From CAYQEC01 sp964569015 (GTDB taxonomy: Bacteria > Actinomycetota > Acidimicrobiia > Spongiisociales > UBA5794): a stretch of 31,219 bases of DNA. Location of the stretch: positions 1 to 31,219 of the forward strand of contig CAZMSN010000019.1 of assembly GCA_964569015.1 (NCBI GenBank). The letters are read 5' to 3'. The notes under the pieces are model-generated. The model had not been told where the DNA came from, did no database searches, and was given only the letters and a program-made list of their open reading frames with translations. Positions 23,201-30,809 of this stretch are shown here, piece after piece. Within the stretch, counting starts at the first letter, position 1. Each line of letters opens with the position of its first letter. A program made the position numbers and the translations under genes.

Positions 23201-23851
23201 CTACTCGGCGCCGGCCGCGAACCACCTCGTGAACCACGCTCTGGCGAGCTCGGCGACCTGCGACAGTGTTCCCGGCTCCTCGAAGAGGTGGGTCGCCCCT
23301 GCCACGACGGCCACCTGGTGCTCACAGGTCAGCCGCTCTGCCACCTCCCGGTTGAGGCCCAGCACCACGTCGTCGTTGCCGCCGACGATCAGCAGCGTCG
23401 GTGCGGCGACGTCATCGACGTGCCGGGCGAGGTCGGGTCTCCCGCCCCGGCTCACGACGGCGGCTGCGGCACCGCCCAACCGTGCAGCGGCGTCGATGGC
23501 GGCGGCGGCCCCGGTGCTGGCGCCGAAGAGGCCGACGGGAAGCCCTTCGAGCTTCGGCTCGGCCTGCATCTGGTCGACGGCTGTCGCCAGGCGCTCGGTG
23601 AGCAGGCCGATGTCGAACACGTTGGCGCGGCGGCTGCTCTCGTCCATTGTGAGGAGGTCGAATAGCAGCGTGGCGAGCCCTCCGTCGTTGAGGTGGGCCG
23701 CCACCTCGGCGTTGCGTGGGCTGAGGCGGCTCGACCCGCTGCCGTGGGCGAACACGACCGTGCCGCGACAGCCGGGGGGGACGGCCAGCTCTCCAGGCAG
23801 GCGCACCCTCCCGCTGGTGATCTCGACGTCCTTTCGGAAGACCTCAGTCAC
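23201..23851 (-). CDS. Dienelactone-hydrolase-like alpha/beta hydrolase
   Basis: 216 residues from the GTG at 23851, with a strong AAGGAG six bases upstream. The alpha/beta-hydrolase fold is shown by TVVFAHGSGSSRLSPRN (oxyanion region), the nucleophile elbow GLFGASTGAAAA with Ser112, the acid Asp160/161 in LIVGGNDDVV and His188 in GATHLFEEPG. These small proteins sit in the dienelactone hydrolase clan. In other genomes they are often fused or adjacent to phosphoribosyltransferases; none is visible here. The substrate is unknown. It lies about 130 bp upstream of the exporter ATPase on the same strand and could be the operon leader. A conserved-looking inverted repeat lies before it. Confidence 0.88.
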   Translation of the reverse strand: MTEVFRKDVEITSGRVRLPGELAVPPGCRGTVVFAHGSGSSRLSPRNAEVAAHLNDGGLATLLFDLLTMDESSRRANVFDIGLLTERLATAVDQMQAEPKLEGLPVGLFGASTGAAAAIDAAARLGGAAAAVVSRGGRPDLARHVDDVAAPTLLIVGGNDDVVLGLNREVAERLTCEHQVAVVAGATHLFEEPGTLSQVAELARAWFTRWFAAGAE

Positions 23852-23868
23852 GAGGGCTCCTTTCGAGA

Positions 23869-23891
23869 GTGTGCAATGCGAGTATGCACAC
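23869..23891. promoter_or_regulatory. Inverted repeat GTGTGCA-N9-TGCACAC
   Basis: Perfect 7-base arms (23869-23875 and 23885-23891) lie about 20 bp upstream of the hydrolase start and between divergent genes. On the minus strand TGCATACT overlaps the repeat and resembles an extended -10 of the hydrolase gene, so a bound protein would probably repress it. Confidence 0.55.
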
Positions 23892-23991
23892 GAAGCGCCA
23901 CGACAGGCCAGGGCCGAAGGTCATCCGATCTCGGCCATTCACGTGCCGATCGCCTGCTGCGGAACCGTCGGGGCGGGGATCGTCGTCGCGA

Positions 23992-23997
23992 TATGAT
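23992..23997 (+). promoter_or_regulatory. Possible -10 box of pepN
   Basis: TATGAT at 23992-23997 matches the -10 consensus at five of six positions and lies 26 bases before the ATG at 24024. No good -35 is seen. The ribosome site GAAGGAAGAGGGA fills the short leader. Confidence 0.4.
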
Positions 23998-24023
23998 CAT
24001 CTGTCCGATCGAAGGAAGAGGGA

Positions 24024-26546
24024 ATGGTGAAGGAAGCCGACTATCGATTGCCCCGCAACGTCCTGCCGAGCCGGTACGAGCTGACGCTCGAACCCGATCT
24101 CGACAATGCAGCCTTCCAGGGGCGCGAGGTGATCGACGTCGAGATCACGGAACCGGTCGGTGAGATCGTGCTCAATGCCGTCGACCTGGAGATCGACGGC
24201 GCCGAGCTCGCCGCCGTTGACGGTGACGAGCGGATCGCAGCCCAGGCCGAGCCGGGCGGCGAATCCGAGCGCCTCACGCTGCGCCTCGATCGTATCGCCG
24301 AACCCGGCGCCTGGAAGCTCCACATCGGCTTCCGCGGAGTGCTCACCGACGATCTCGACGGCTTCTACCTTTCCACCTACACCGGCGCCGCCGGCAACGA
24401 GAAGACGATCGCCTCCACCCAGTTTGAAGCGACCGATGCCAGGCGGGCCTTCCCGTGCTGGGACGAGCCCGACCTCAAGGCCACGTTTGCCGTCACCCTG
24501 GTGGTACCCGACGGGTTGATTGCCATCTCGAACGGCCGGGAGATCGCTGCCGAGCCGACCGGCGACGGACGGGTGGCGCACCGATTCGCCGAGACCATGG
24601 TGATGTCGACCTACCTGGTCGCTTTCGTGGTTGGCGAGCTCGAAGCGACCGACACCGTCGACGTCGACGGGATCCCGCTGCGGGTGATACACACTCCCGG
24701 GAAGGGCGACCTGGCCGGCTTCGCCCTCGAGATCGGCGCCTTCGCATTGAGGTACTTCGCCGACTACTACCGCGTTCCCTACCCGAGCGACAAGCTCGAC
24801 TTGATCGGGATCCCCGACTTCGCCTGGGGAGCGATGGAGAACCTCGGGGCGGTCACCTTCCGCGAGTCGGCGCTGCTCATCGACCGCGAGAAAGCCACCA
24901 TGAAGGAGCTTGCCCGCGTTGCCGAGACCGTCGGGCACGAGCTGGCCCACATGTGGTTCGGCGACCTGGTGACGATGAAGTGGTGGAACGGCATCTGGCT
25001 CAACGAGGCATTCGCCACTTTCATGGAGCTGAAGTGCGGCGATGCCTTCCTGCCGGAGTGGAAACGCTGGTTGGCGTTCGCCGATTTCCGCGCCCATTCG
25101 ATGGACATCGACGGCCTCGCCACAACCCGCGCCGTCGAGTTCCCGGTGGCTTCGCCCGAGGAGGCCAACGAGATGTTCGACGCCCTCACATACGGCAAGG
25201 GCTCGGCGGTGCTGCGCATGCTCGAGCAGTACCTCGGCGAGGAGACGTTCCGCGACGGCGTGAGCCGCTACCTCCAAGCGCACGCCCACGGCAACACCGA
25301 GGCCGATGATCTCTGGGCTGCATTGGAGCAGGCCTCGGGCGAGCCGGTGGGCGACATCATGCATTCATGGATCTACCGGGGCGGCTACCCGCAGCTCGTC
25401 GTCAGCTTCGCCGACGACGCCTACCACGTCAGGCAGGAGCAGTTCCGCTTTCTCGGCGGCGGCGACGGGCGATGGAAGATCCCGGCCCGCTTCTCGCATG
25501 CCGAGGGCGAGGGCAGGATCCTCATCGAGGACGGGGCGACGCTCCCGGCAGTCGACGATCTGCTCCTCAACGCCGGCGGCAATGGTTTCTACCGGGTCCG
25601 CTACGAGGGGGACCTGCGCGATGCCGTGTCGGGGAGGGTGCGCGACCTGAAGCCGGAAGAGCGCTATTCCATCACCGCCGACACCTGGGCCAACGTGTTG
25701 GCGGGCGCCACTCCGGCAGTCGACTTCCTCACCCTCGTCGCCGGCCTTCGCGATGAGACCGAACCCGCGGTGTGGCGAGTTGTGCTCGGCGGTCTCGACG
25801 AGCTGGATCGAATCGTCCCGGAGCAGGCCCGCCCGGCTCTCCAGCGTTTCGTGAGGGATTTGGTGACGCCGGCCTGTGAACGGCTCGGCTGGGAGCCGGA
25901 GGTCGGCGAGGCGGACTTGGCACGGGAACTGCGCGGTCTCGTGCTGGCGGCCCTCGGCAATCTCGGCAATGACGGTGCCACTCAGGAGCAGGCGCGCGCC
26001 GTCGTCACCGCGGGGCTCACCGGCTCGCGAGAGGTTGATCCCGACGTCGCCGAGGCGGCGCTGGGGATCGTGGCCGCCAACGGCGGGCCCGCCGAGTTCG
26101 AGCGGTTCCTGGCGGTGTTGCGCCAAGCCACGAATCCCCAGGACAAGGAGCGCTATCTCCGTGCCGCCGCCGCCGTGCCCGACGACGCCACGGCAGCCCG
26201 GCTGCTCGACATGATCGTGGCGGGCGAGATCCGGCGGCAGGATTCCTTCTGGGTACTCGCGCTGCTGGTGGGGCATCGAGCCACCGGCGTGGCGACCTGG
26301 CAACGGATTCGGGATCGTTGGGACGAGGTTCTGGGGGCGATGCCGCCCCAGAACAGCCGGCGCCTGCTCGACAACGTGCACTTTCGCTCCGAGCCCGAGG
26401 TGGCCGCCGACATCACGTCGTGGTTGCGGGAGCACCCGATTCGCGGTTCGGGCAAGTTCACCCCGCAGGTGCTGGAGCGCCTCGAAGTGCGGGTGGGCCT
26501 GCGAGGCCGGGAGGCCGATCGCCTGGAGGCCGCCCTGTCGCAGTGA
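24024..26546 (+). CDS. pepN: M1 family aminopeptidase
   Basis: 840 residues, the usual size of actinobacterial and ERAP-like M1 aminopeptidases. It removes N-terminal residues from peptides in the cytoplasm (no signal peptide). The N-terminal beta-saddle starts LPRNVLPSRYELTLEPDL. The exopeptidase motif GAMEN is at 269-273. The zinc site is HELAHMWFGDLVTMKWW (His305, Glu306, His309) plus Glu328 in WLNEAFATF. The proton-donor Tyr lies in LTYGKGSAVLRML around 390. Residues ~530-840 form the helical ERAP1_C-like domain. The ATG at 24024 has GGAAGAGGGA just upstream. A small protein gene begins 84 bp after the stop with its own promoter. Confidence 0.95.
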   Translation: MVKEADYRLPRNVLPSRYELTLEPDLDNAAFQGREVIDVEITEPVGEIVLNAVDLEIDGAELAAVDGDERIAAQAEPGGESERLTLRLDRIAEPGAWKLHIGFRGVLTDDLDGFYLSTYTGAAGNEKTIASTQFEATDARRAFPCWDEPDLKATFAVTLVVPDGLIAISNGREIAAEPTGDGRVAHRFAETMVMSTYLVAFVVGELEATDTVDVDGIPLRVIHTPGKGDLAGFALEIGAFALRYFADYYRVPYPSDKLDLIGIPDFAWGAMENLGAVTFRESALLIDREKATMKELARVAETVGHELAHMWFGDLVTMKWWNGIWLNEAFATFMELKCGDAFLPEWKRWLAFADFRAHSMDIDGLATTRAVEFPVASPEEANEMFDALTYGKGSAVLRMLEQYLGEETFRDGVSRYLQAHAHGNTEADDLWAALEQASGEPVGDIMHSWIYRGGYPQLVVSFADDAYHVRQEQFRFLGGGDGRWKIPARFSHAEGEGRILIEDGATLPAVDDLLLNAGGNGFYRVRYEGDLRDAVSGRVRDLKPEERYSITADTWANVLAGATPAVDFLTLVAGLRDETEPAVWRVVLGGLDELDRIVPEQARPALQRFVRDLVTPACERLGWEPEVGEADLARELRGLVLAALGNLGNDGATQEQARAVVTAGLTGSREVDPDVAEAALGIVAANGGPAEFERFLAVLRQATNPQDKERYLRAAAAVPDDATAARLLDMIVAGEIRRQDSFWVLALLVGHRATGVATWQRIRDRWDEVLGAMPPQNSRRLLDNVHFRSEPEVAADITSWLREHPIRGSGKFTPQVLERLEVRVGLRGREADRLEAALSQ

Positions 26547-26597
26547 CCGCGAACCCGGCGCTCGGCCCGGGACCTCACGGCGGGGATGCGGTGTGCG

Positions 26598-26603
26598 TAC
26601 AAT
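26598..26603 (+). promoter_or_regulatory. -10 box of the small-protein gene
   Basis: TACAAT at 26598-26603 matches the consensus at five of six positions. The -35 is not clear. It would give a leader of about 20 nt containing AAGGAG (26619-26624), six bases before the ATG at 26631. Confidence 0.5.
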
Positions 26604-26630
26604 GTGAAGACGCTCAACAAGGAGTCAAAC

Positions 26631-26810
26631 ATGGGGTTTCTCGACACACTGAAGAAGTGGTTCGGGTCCACCAAAGAAAAGACCGGTGACGTAGCCGAGA
26701 AGACCGGTGACGTAGCCGAGAAGACCTGGGAGAAGACCAAGGACACCGCCGGGGACATCAAGGACAAGTCCGACGGCGACGACGCGGGCCCAGACGTCGA
26801 CGCCCAGTAG
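26631..26810 (+). CDS. Small Lys/Glu-rich protein with internal duplication
   Basis: 59 residues from the ATG at 26631, with a near-ideal AAGGAG six bases upstream; the apparent earlier start at 26586 would include the promoter. MGFLDTLKKWFGS is an amphipathic helix that could associate with membrane or another protein. EKTGDVA occurs twice in tandem, encoded by a perfect 21-bp duplication (26679-26720), then EKTWEKTKDTAGDIKDKS and an acidic tail. The composition resembles CsbD-like or LEA-like stress proteins, but no family is certain. It stands alone between pepN and a strong hairpin. Confidence 0.7.
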   Translation: MGFLDTLKKWFGSTKEKTGDVAEKTGDVAEKTWEKTKDTAGDIKDKSDGDDAGPDVDAQ

Positions 26811-26852
26811 CGGCCGGTCTCGTTTGGCCGCTGCAACAGCGGTGTGAAGTCC

Positions 26853-26880
26853 AACGACCGCCGGTTGTCCGGCGGTCGTT
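26853..26880. terminator. Strong 12-bp hairpin
   Basis: AACGACCGCCGG (26853-26864) and CCGGCGGTCGTT (26869-26880) are perfect arms with loop TTGT, 43 bp after the small-protein stop. No T-run follows, but the stem is one of the two strongest in the window. It most likely ends the small-protein transcript. Confidence 0.7.
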
Positions 26881-26942
26881 CGCGTGTGGGGCATCTCGTC
26901 CGGCAGCATCGAGGCGGCGGTCGTGCCAGACTCCACCGGGTC

Positions 26943-27728
26943 ATGCATCCGTACCTCGACCTCGAGCACCCCATTCGTTTCGCTCATCGGGGCGGCGCGT
27001 TGCTGTGGCCCGAGAACACGGCTCCGGCCTTTCAGGGCGCGGTCGACCTCGGCTACCGCTACATCGAGACCGACGTGCGGATCACCCGAGACCGGGTGGT
27101 CGTGGTGATGCACGATGCCACCCTCGAGCGCACCACCAACGGGGTCGGCAAGGTGTCGGACTGGCTGTGGGAAGACCTGCAGTACCTCGATGCCGCCTGG
27201 AGTTTCGATGAAGGCGCCGGCTACCCGCTGCGGGCGACGGGAGCGGGCATCATGACCCTCGAGGACGCCTTCACCACCTGGCCCGACACTCGCTTCAACA
27301 TCGACCTCAAGTCGCCCGGGATGGAGTGGGCCGTCGCCGAACTGATCATGAGCCACGACCGGGCCGGGTCGTGTCTGATCGGGTCTTTCTCGGGTCGGAG
27401 CATCGCCCGATTCCGGCGGGTGACCGATGGCCGGGTCGCCACCTCAGCCGGGCCCTTCGAGGCGGTGGCGATGTGGACGGCGGCCCGGCTCGGACGCACG
27501 ATGCACCGTCCCGCCGCGGCGTACCAGGTGCCCGCTCACCACAAGGTGCTTCCCCTCGATTTCAAGTACGTCAAGGCGATTCAGGCCGCCGATGCCCAGG
27601 TGCACGTCTGGACCGTCAACGACGCCGAGGAGATGCACCGTATCCTCGATCTCGGGGCCGACGGGATCATGACCGACCGGCCGGATGTGCTCAACGACGT
27701 GATGCGCGCCAGGGGTCACGACGTCTGA
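26943..27728 (+). CDS. Glycerophosphodiester phosphodiesterase
   Basis: 261 residues from the ATG at 26943; the frame continues upstream to 26844 through the terminator and is not coding there. It hydrolyses glycerophosphodiesters to glycerol-3-phosphate and an alcohol. The GDPD TIM-barrel motifs are in order: FAHRGG with His15, WPENTAPAF with Glu24, YRYIETDVRITRDRVVVVMH with Glu42, Asp44 and His57, DATLERTTNG, FNIDLKSP, and VHVWTVNDAEEM towards GADGIMTDRPDVL at the end. No signal peptide, so a cytoplasmic (UgpQ-like) enzyme. It has no clear ribosome site and may be leaderless. It is convergent with the unknown gene at 27740. Confidence 0.93.
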   Translation: MHPYLDLEHPIRFAHRGGALLWPENTAPAFQGAVDLGYRYIETDVRITRDRVVVVMHDATLERTTNGVGKVSDWLWEDLQYLDAAWSFDEGAGYPLRATGAGIMTLEDAFTTWPDTRFNIDLKSPGMEWAVAELIMSHDRAGSCLIGSFSGRSIARFRRVTDGRVATSAGPFEAVAMWTAARLGRTMHRPAAAYQVPAHHKVLPLDFKYVKAIQAADAQVHVWTVNDAEEMHRILDLGADGIMTDRPDVLNDVMRARGHDV

Positions 27729-27739
27729 GGCCCTGGGGG

Positions 27740-28114
27740 TCAGGCGCCCGGGGGCGTGAACGGAATGCCCTGGAGCTGGATGAGCCGATCGATCACGGCG
27801 TCGCGTGCCTGCTCGAAGTCGGCTCCGTCGACCTCGGCGTACGTCGCGCCTTTCTCCTGGAGATACACCCGGTAGGCGCCGGCGTCGTCGAGGATGTAGA
27901 GGCCGTTGCGGGGACCGACTCGGTTGTGGCCCAATGCGAGCAGCGTCACGGGATCGGGGATCTCTGCGATGAGGTCGATGCGCTCCAGGTTGAAGGCCTC
28001 GGCGAAGTCGGCGGTGTTGGTGGCGGTCCGGGCCAGCGTCTGCGATGCGAGTCGCCGGGCGCGGAGCTGCAGGATCGCCTGGGCTTGCTCCTGACGGGTG
28101 GGCCGCTCGGTCAT
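27740..28114 (-). CDS. Unknown protein coupled to leuD
   Basis: 124 residues; not recognised. The ATG at 28114 overlaps the leuD stop (ATGA), so it is translationally coupled and belongs to the leuCD operon. The N-terminal half is helical and Ala/Arg/Gln-rich (QEQAQAILQLRARRLASQTL). The middle reads EIPDPVTLLALGHNRVGPRN. The C-terminal half looks like beta strands then a helix (GLYILDDAGAYRVYLQEKGA, FEQARDAVIDRLIQLQGI). There is no signal peptide, membrane helix or metal motif. A role near leucine synthesis is only suggested by position. Confidence 0.75.
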   Translation of the reverse strand: MTERPTRQEQAQAILQLRARRLASQTLARTATNTADFAEAFNLERIDLIAEIPDPVTLLALGHNRVGPRNGLYILDDAGAYRVYLQEKGATYAEVDGADFEQARDAVIDRLIQLQGIPFTPPGA

Positions 28115-28713
28115 CCCAGGACGGGCCTGAACGGCGGGCGCTGCGTCTCGAAGTCGTCGATCTCGGCCGTGTGCTGCAACGTGAGCGCCACGTTGTCGAG
28201 GCCGTTGAGGAGCCGGTGCTTGGCGAACGGGTCGATCGAGAACGTCGCCGAGAAGTCCCCGGCGGCCACGGTCTGGGCGGCAAGATCGATGGTGACCGTG
28301 TTGGCGGGGTCCTCGGCGATGCGGGTGAGTTCGGCGATCTCGTCCTCGGTCAGCACCACCGGGAGCAGGCCGATGTTGAAGCAGTTGTTGGCGAAGATGT
28401 CGGCGAACGACGGGGCCACGATCGCCCGGAACCCCCAGTCCTCGAGCGACCAGGGGGCGTGCTCGCGGGAGGAGCCGGAGCCGAAGTTGGGGCCGGTCAC
28501 CAGCACCACCGCCTCCTGGTACTCGGGGCGGTTGAGCACGAAGTCGAGGATCGGCTCGCCCTCTTCGTCGTAGCTCCAGTCGTAGAACAGGTACGGGCCG
28601 AAGCCGGTGCGCTCGACCCGCTTGAGGAACTGCTTGGGGATGATGGCGTCGGTGTCGACGTTGGGGCGCGGCAGCGGCGCCATCTGCCCGCTGATGACCG
28701 TGACGGGCTTCAT
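28111..28713 (-). CDS. leuD: 3-isopropylmalate dehydratase small subunit
   Basis: 200 residues from the ATG at 28713, normal for LeuD. With LeuC it isomerises 2-isopropylmalate to 3-isopropylmalate in leucine synthesis. The family run NVDTDAIIPKQFLKRVERTG (30-49) and the swivel-domain motif GPNFGSGSSREHAPWSLEDW are complete, followed by IVAPSFADIFANNCFNIGLL. The frame extends upstream only as a shadow of leuC. The start overlaps the leuC stop by four bases and the end overlaps the unknown gene by four bases. Confidence 0.96.
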   Translation of the reverse strand: MKPVTVISGQMAPLPRPNVDTDAIIPKQFLKRVERTGFGPYLFYDWSYDEEGEPILDFVLNRPEYQEAVVLVTGPNFGSGSSREHAPWSLEDWGFRAIVAPSFADIFANNCFNIGLLPVVLTEDEIAELTRIAEDPANTVTIDLAAQTVAAGDFSATFSIDPFAKHRLLNGLDNVALTLQHTAEIDDFETQRPPFRPVLG

Positions 28714-30125
28714 GGCTTCCCCCATTCGCGGATGTCGACGAAGTGGCCTTCGGCGGCGGCGGCCATCGCCATCTGCGGGCTGACGAGGTGGGTGCGGCCG
28801 CCGCGTCCCTGCCGGCCCTCGAAGTTGCGGTTGGAGGTGGAGGCGGCCCGCTCGCCGGGGCGGAGGATGTCGGGGTTCATGCCGAGGCACATCGAGCAGC
28901 CGGCGTCGCGCCATTCGAACCCGGCGTCTTTGAAGATCTCATCGAGGCCTTCCTCTTCGGCCTGGAGCTTCACGAGGCCGGAGCCGGGGACCACCATCGC
29001 CGAGACGTCGGGGTGGACCTTCTTCCCCTCCACCACGGCGGCGGCTGCCCGCAGGTCCTCGATGCGGGCGTTGGTGCACGAGCCGAGGAAGACCCGGTCG
29101 ATGACGATGTCGGTGATCGCCGTGCCCGGCCTCAGGTCCATGTAGGCGAGGGCCCGCTCGGCGGCGGCGCGCTCGGCGGGGTCGTCGAACGATTCGGGGG
29201 AGGGGACGGTGCCGGTGACCGGCACGGTCTGGGCCGGGTTGGTGCCCCACGAGACGTAGGGCTCCAGCTCGCCGGCAGGGATGACGACCCCGCGGTCGAA
29301 GGTGGCGCCGGGGTCGGTGGGGAGGCTGCGCCAGGAGTCGAGAGCCTCGTCCCAGGCGTCGCCTTGGGGGGCGTAGGGGCGTCCCTTCAGGTAGGTGTAG
29401 GTGGTCTCGTCGGGGGCGATCATGCCGGCGCGGGCACCGGCTTCGATCGACATGTTGCAGATGGTCATGCGCCCTTCCATCGAGAGCGCCTCGATGGCCG
29501 AGCCGCGGTACTCGACGGCGTGGCCGGTGCCGCCGGCGAATCCGATGCGGCTGATGATGCCCAAAATGACGTCCTTGGCGGTCACGCCGGGTGGCAGGTC
29601 GCCGTCGACGGTGATCGCCATGGAGCGGGGCCGCTGCTGGGGCAGGGCCTGGGTGGCGAGGACGTGCTCGACCTCGGAGGTGCCGATGCCGAAGGCGAGC
29701 GCCCCGAAGGCGCCGTGGGTGGAAGTGTGCGAGTCTCCGCACACGATCGTCATGCCGGGCTGGGTGGCTCCCTGCTCGGGGCCGATGACGTGCACGATGC
29801 CCTGCCGGATGTCGTCGATGCCGAACAGCGTGATGCCGTTGCGCTCGCAGTTGTGCACCAGGGCGTCGATCTGCTTCTTGGAGAGAGGGTCCTTGATGCC
29901 GAGTTCCCGACCCTCGGTGGGCACCCCGTGATCGACGGTGGCGAGGGTGAGGTCCGGGCGGCGCACCGGGCGGCCTGCCAGCTTCAGCGCTTCGAACGCC
30001 TGCGGCGAGGTGACCTCGTGCACCAGGTGCAGGTCGATGTAGAGCAGGTCCGGCTCGTCGTCCTCGCCGCGCCGCACCACGTGGTCGTCCCACAGCTTCG
30101 CGAACATCGTCCTGGGCGCCGTCAC
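28710..30125 (-). CDS. leuC: 3-isopropylmalate dehydratase large subunit
   Basis: 471 residues from the GTG at 30125 (GGAGA about six bases upstream). The ATG at 30107 is the alternative, but the longer form fits the usual N-terminus before FAKLWDDHVV. It carries the [4Fe-4S] cluster: Cys350 (LGSCTNARIEDL), Cys410 and Cys413 (GCSMCLGMNPD), three positions on from E. coli Cys347, 407 and 410. VCGDSHTSTHGAFGALAFGI and DLLYIDLHLVHEVTSPQAF are family hallmarks. It is the first gene of leuC-leuD-unknown and divergent from the membrane protein at 30201. The upstream open frame to 30710 is antisense to that gene and not coding. Confidence 0.96.
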   Translation of the reverse strand: MTAPRTMFAKLWDDHVVRRGEDDEPDLLYIDLHLVHEVTSPQAFEALKLAGRPVRRPDLTLATVDHGVPTEGRELGIKDPLSKKQIDALVHNCERNGITLFGIDDIRQGIVHVIGPEQGATQPGMTIVCGDSHTSTHGAFGALAFGIGTSEVEHVLATQALPQQRPRSMAITVDGDLPPGVTAKDVILGIISRIGFAGGTGHAVEYRGSAIEALSMEGRMTICNMSIEAGARAGMIAPDETTYTYLKGRPYAPQGDAWDEALDSWRSLPTDPGATFDRGVVIPAGELEPYVSWGTNPAQTVPVTGTVPSPESFDDPAERAAAERALAYMDLRPGTAITDIVIDRVFLGSCTNARIEDLRAAAAVVEGKKVHPDVSAMVVPGSGLVKLQAEEEGLDEIFKDAGFEWRDAGCSMCLGMNPDILRPGERAASTSNRNFEGRQGRGGRTHLVSPQMAMAAAAEGHFVDIREWGKP

Positions 30126-30188
30126 CGGTGTCTCCGCGTTCGAGTGGGGTGCGATGGTAGTGCCGGTGCCGCAGGGCCGGAACGGGGG

Positions 30189-30200
30189 TACGCTGTTCGT
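30189..30200 (+). promoter_or_regulatory. Possible leaderless promoter of the 30201 gene
   Basis: TACGCT (30189-30194) ends six bases before the ATG at 30201, the spacing expected for a leaderless transcript. No ribosome site is visible before the ATG. The -35 is not recognisable. Confidence 0.35.
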
Positions 30201-30803
30201 ATGACACTCATCGCGACCGTGCTGCTGTCGGTGTTGCTGGCTGCCCCGTTCGGTGAGGCGGAAGCGAGCGCGACCGATGTGCAGGAGGACGGCCTGACGT
30301 TCGAGGTGAGAGTCGAGGTCGACGCTCCCGCCACCGCGGTGCTGGCACGGGGCGTGTTCGCCGGCGACACCGAGCTGCCGCCGGTGGCGCTCACCGATCT
30401 CGAGGATGGCACCTGGGGCGGCATCGTGACCCTGCCGGTGGTGGAGAACATCAAGCTGGGATTCGAGCTGATCCCGACCTCGGGCGTGGCGACCGTCTCG
30501 GAGCTGCACACCCTCGTGGAGCTGGGGGTGGATTCGGCGGTGTTCAGCCTGGGAGAGCCCGAAGCGACGTACGAGCCGGAACCGGAGGAGGAGCCGGGCC
30601 GGTCTCCCCGTTGGGGATGGCTGGCCCTGGCGGCGGGCTCGGCGGCACTGGCGCTGGCGGGACTGTGGTTGTGGTGGGGCCGGCGGCCGAGCACGCCGGA
30701 AGAGGGCCAAGAATCGCCGGACGCGGAGATCGAAGCACTGGGCGCCGAGATCGATGCACTGGGCGCCGAGATCGCAGCATTGGACGAGGATTCCGAGGAC
30801 TGA
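30201..30803 (+). CDS. Membrane-anchored protein with heptad-repeat tail, unknown function
   Basis: 200 residues from the ATG at 30201. A signal peptide (MTLIATVLLSVLLAAPFGEA) leads to a ~110-residue beta-rich outer domain (LTFEVRVEVDAPATAVLARG, VENIKLGFELIPTSGVATVS). A Glu/Pro stretch (YEPEPEEEPG) precedes a membrane helix (WGWLALAAGSAALALAGLWL). The cytoplasmic tail contains near-identical seven-residue units, IEALGAE, IDALGAE and IAALDED, a likely short coiled coil. No family recognised. The architecture (secreted domain, single helix, oligomerising tail) suggests a structural or adaptor role; that is inference. It is divergent from leuC and its end is six bases from the convergent HAD gene. 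Confidence 0.8.
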   Translation: MTLIATVLLSVLLAAPFGEAEASATDVQEDGLTFEVRVEVDAPATAVLARGVFAGDTELPPVALTDLEDGTWGGIVTLPVVENIKLGFELIPTSGVATVSELHTLVELGVDSAVFSLGEPEATYEPEPEEEPGRSPRWGWLALAAGSAALALAGLWLWWGRRPSTPEEGQESPDAEIEALGAEIDALGAEIAALDEDSED

Positions 30804-30809
30804 TCGCCT

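Noticed and set aside
23997..25364. 455-residue minus-strand frame opposite pepN
   Set aside because: Antisense shadow; the sense strand carries the full M1 aminopeptidase motifs.
27740..27760. GC-rich near-palindrome at the convergent ends of the phosphodiesterase and unknown genes
   Set aside because: Imperfect with two mismatched pairs and no T-run; too weak to call a terminator.
28743..30200. Upstream part of a 686-residue plus-strand frame
   Set aside because: Antisense to leuC. Only the part from 30201 has a signal peptide, a promoter and coding character.
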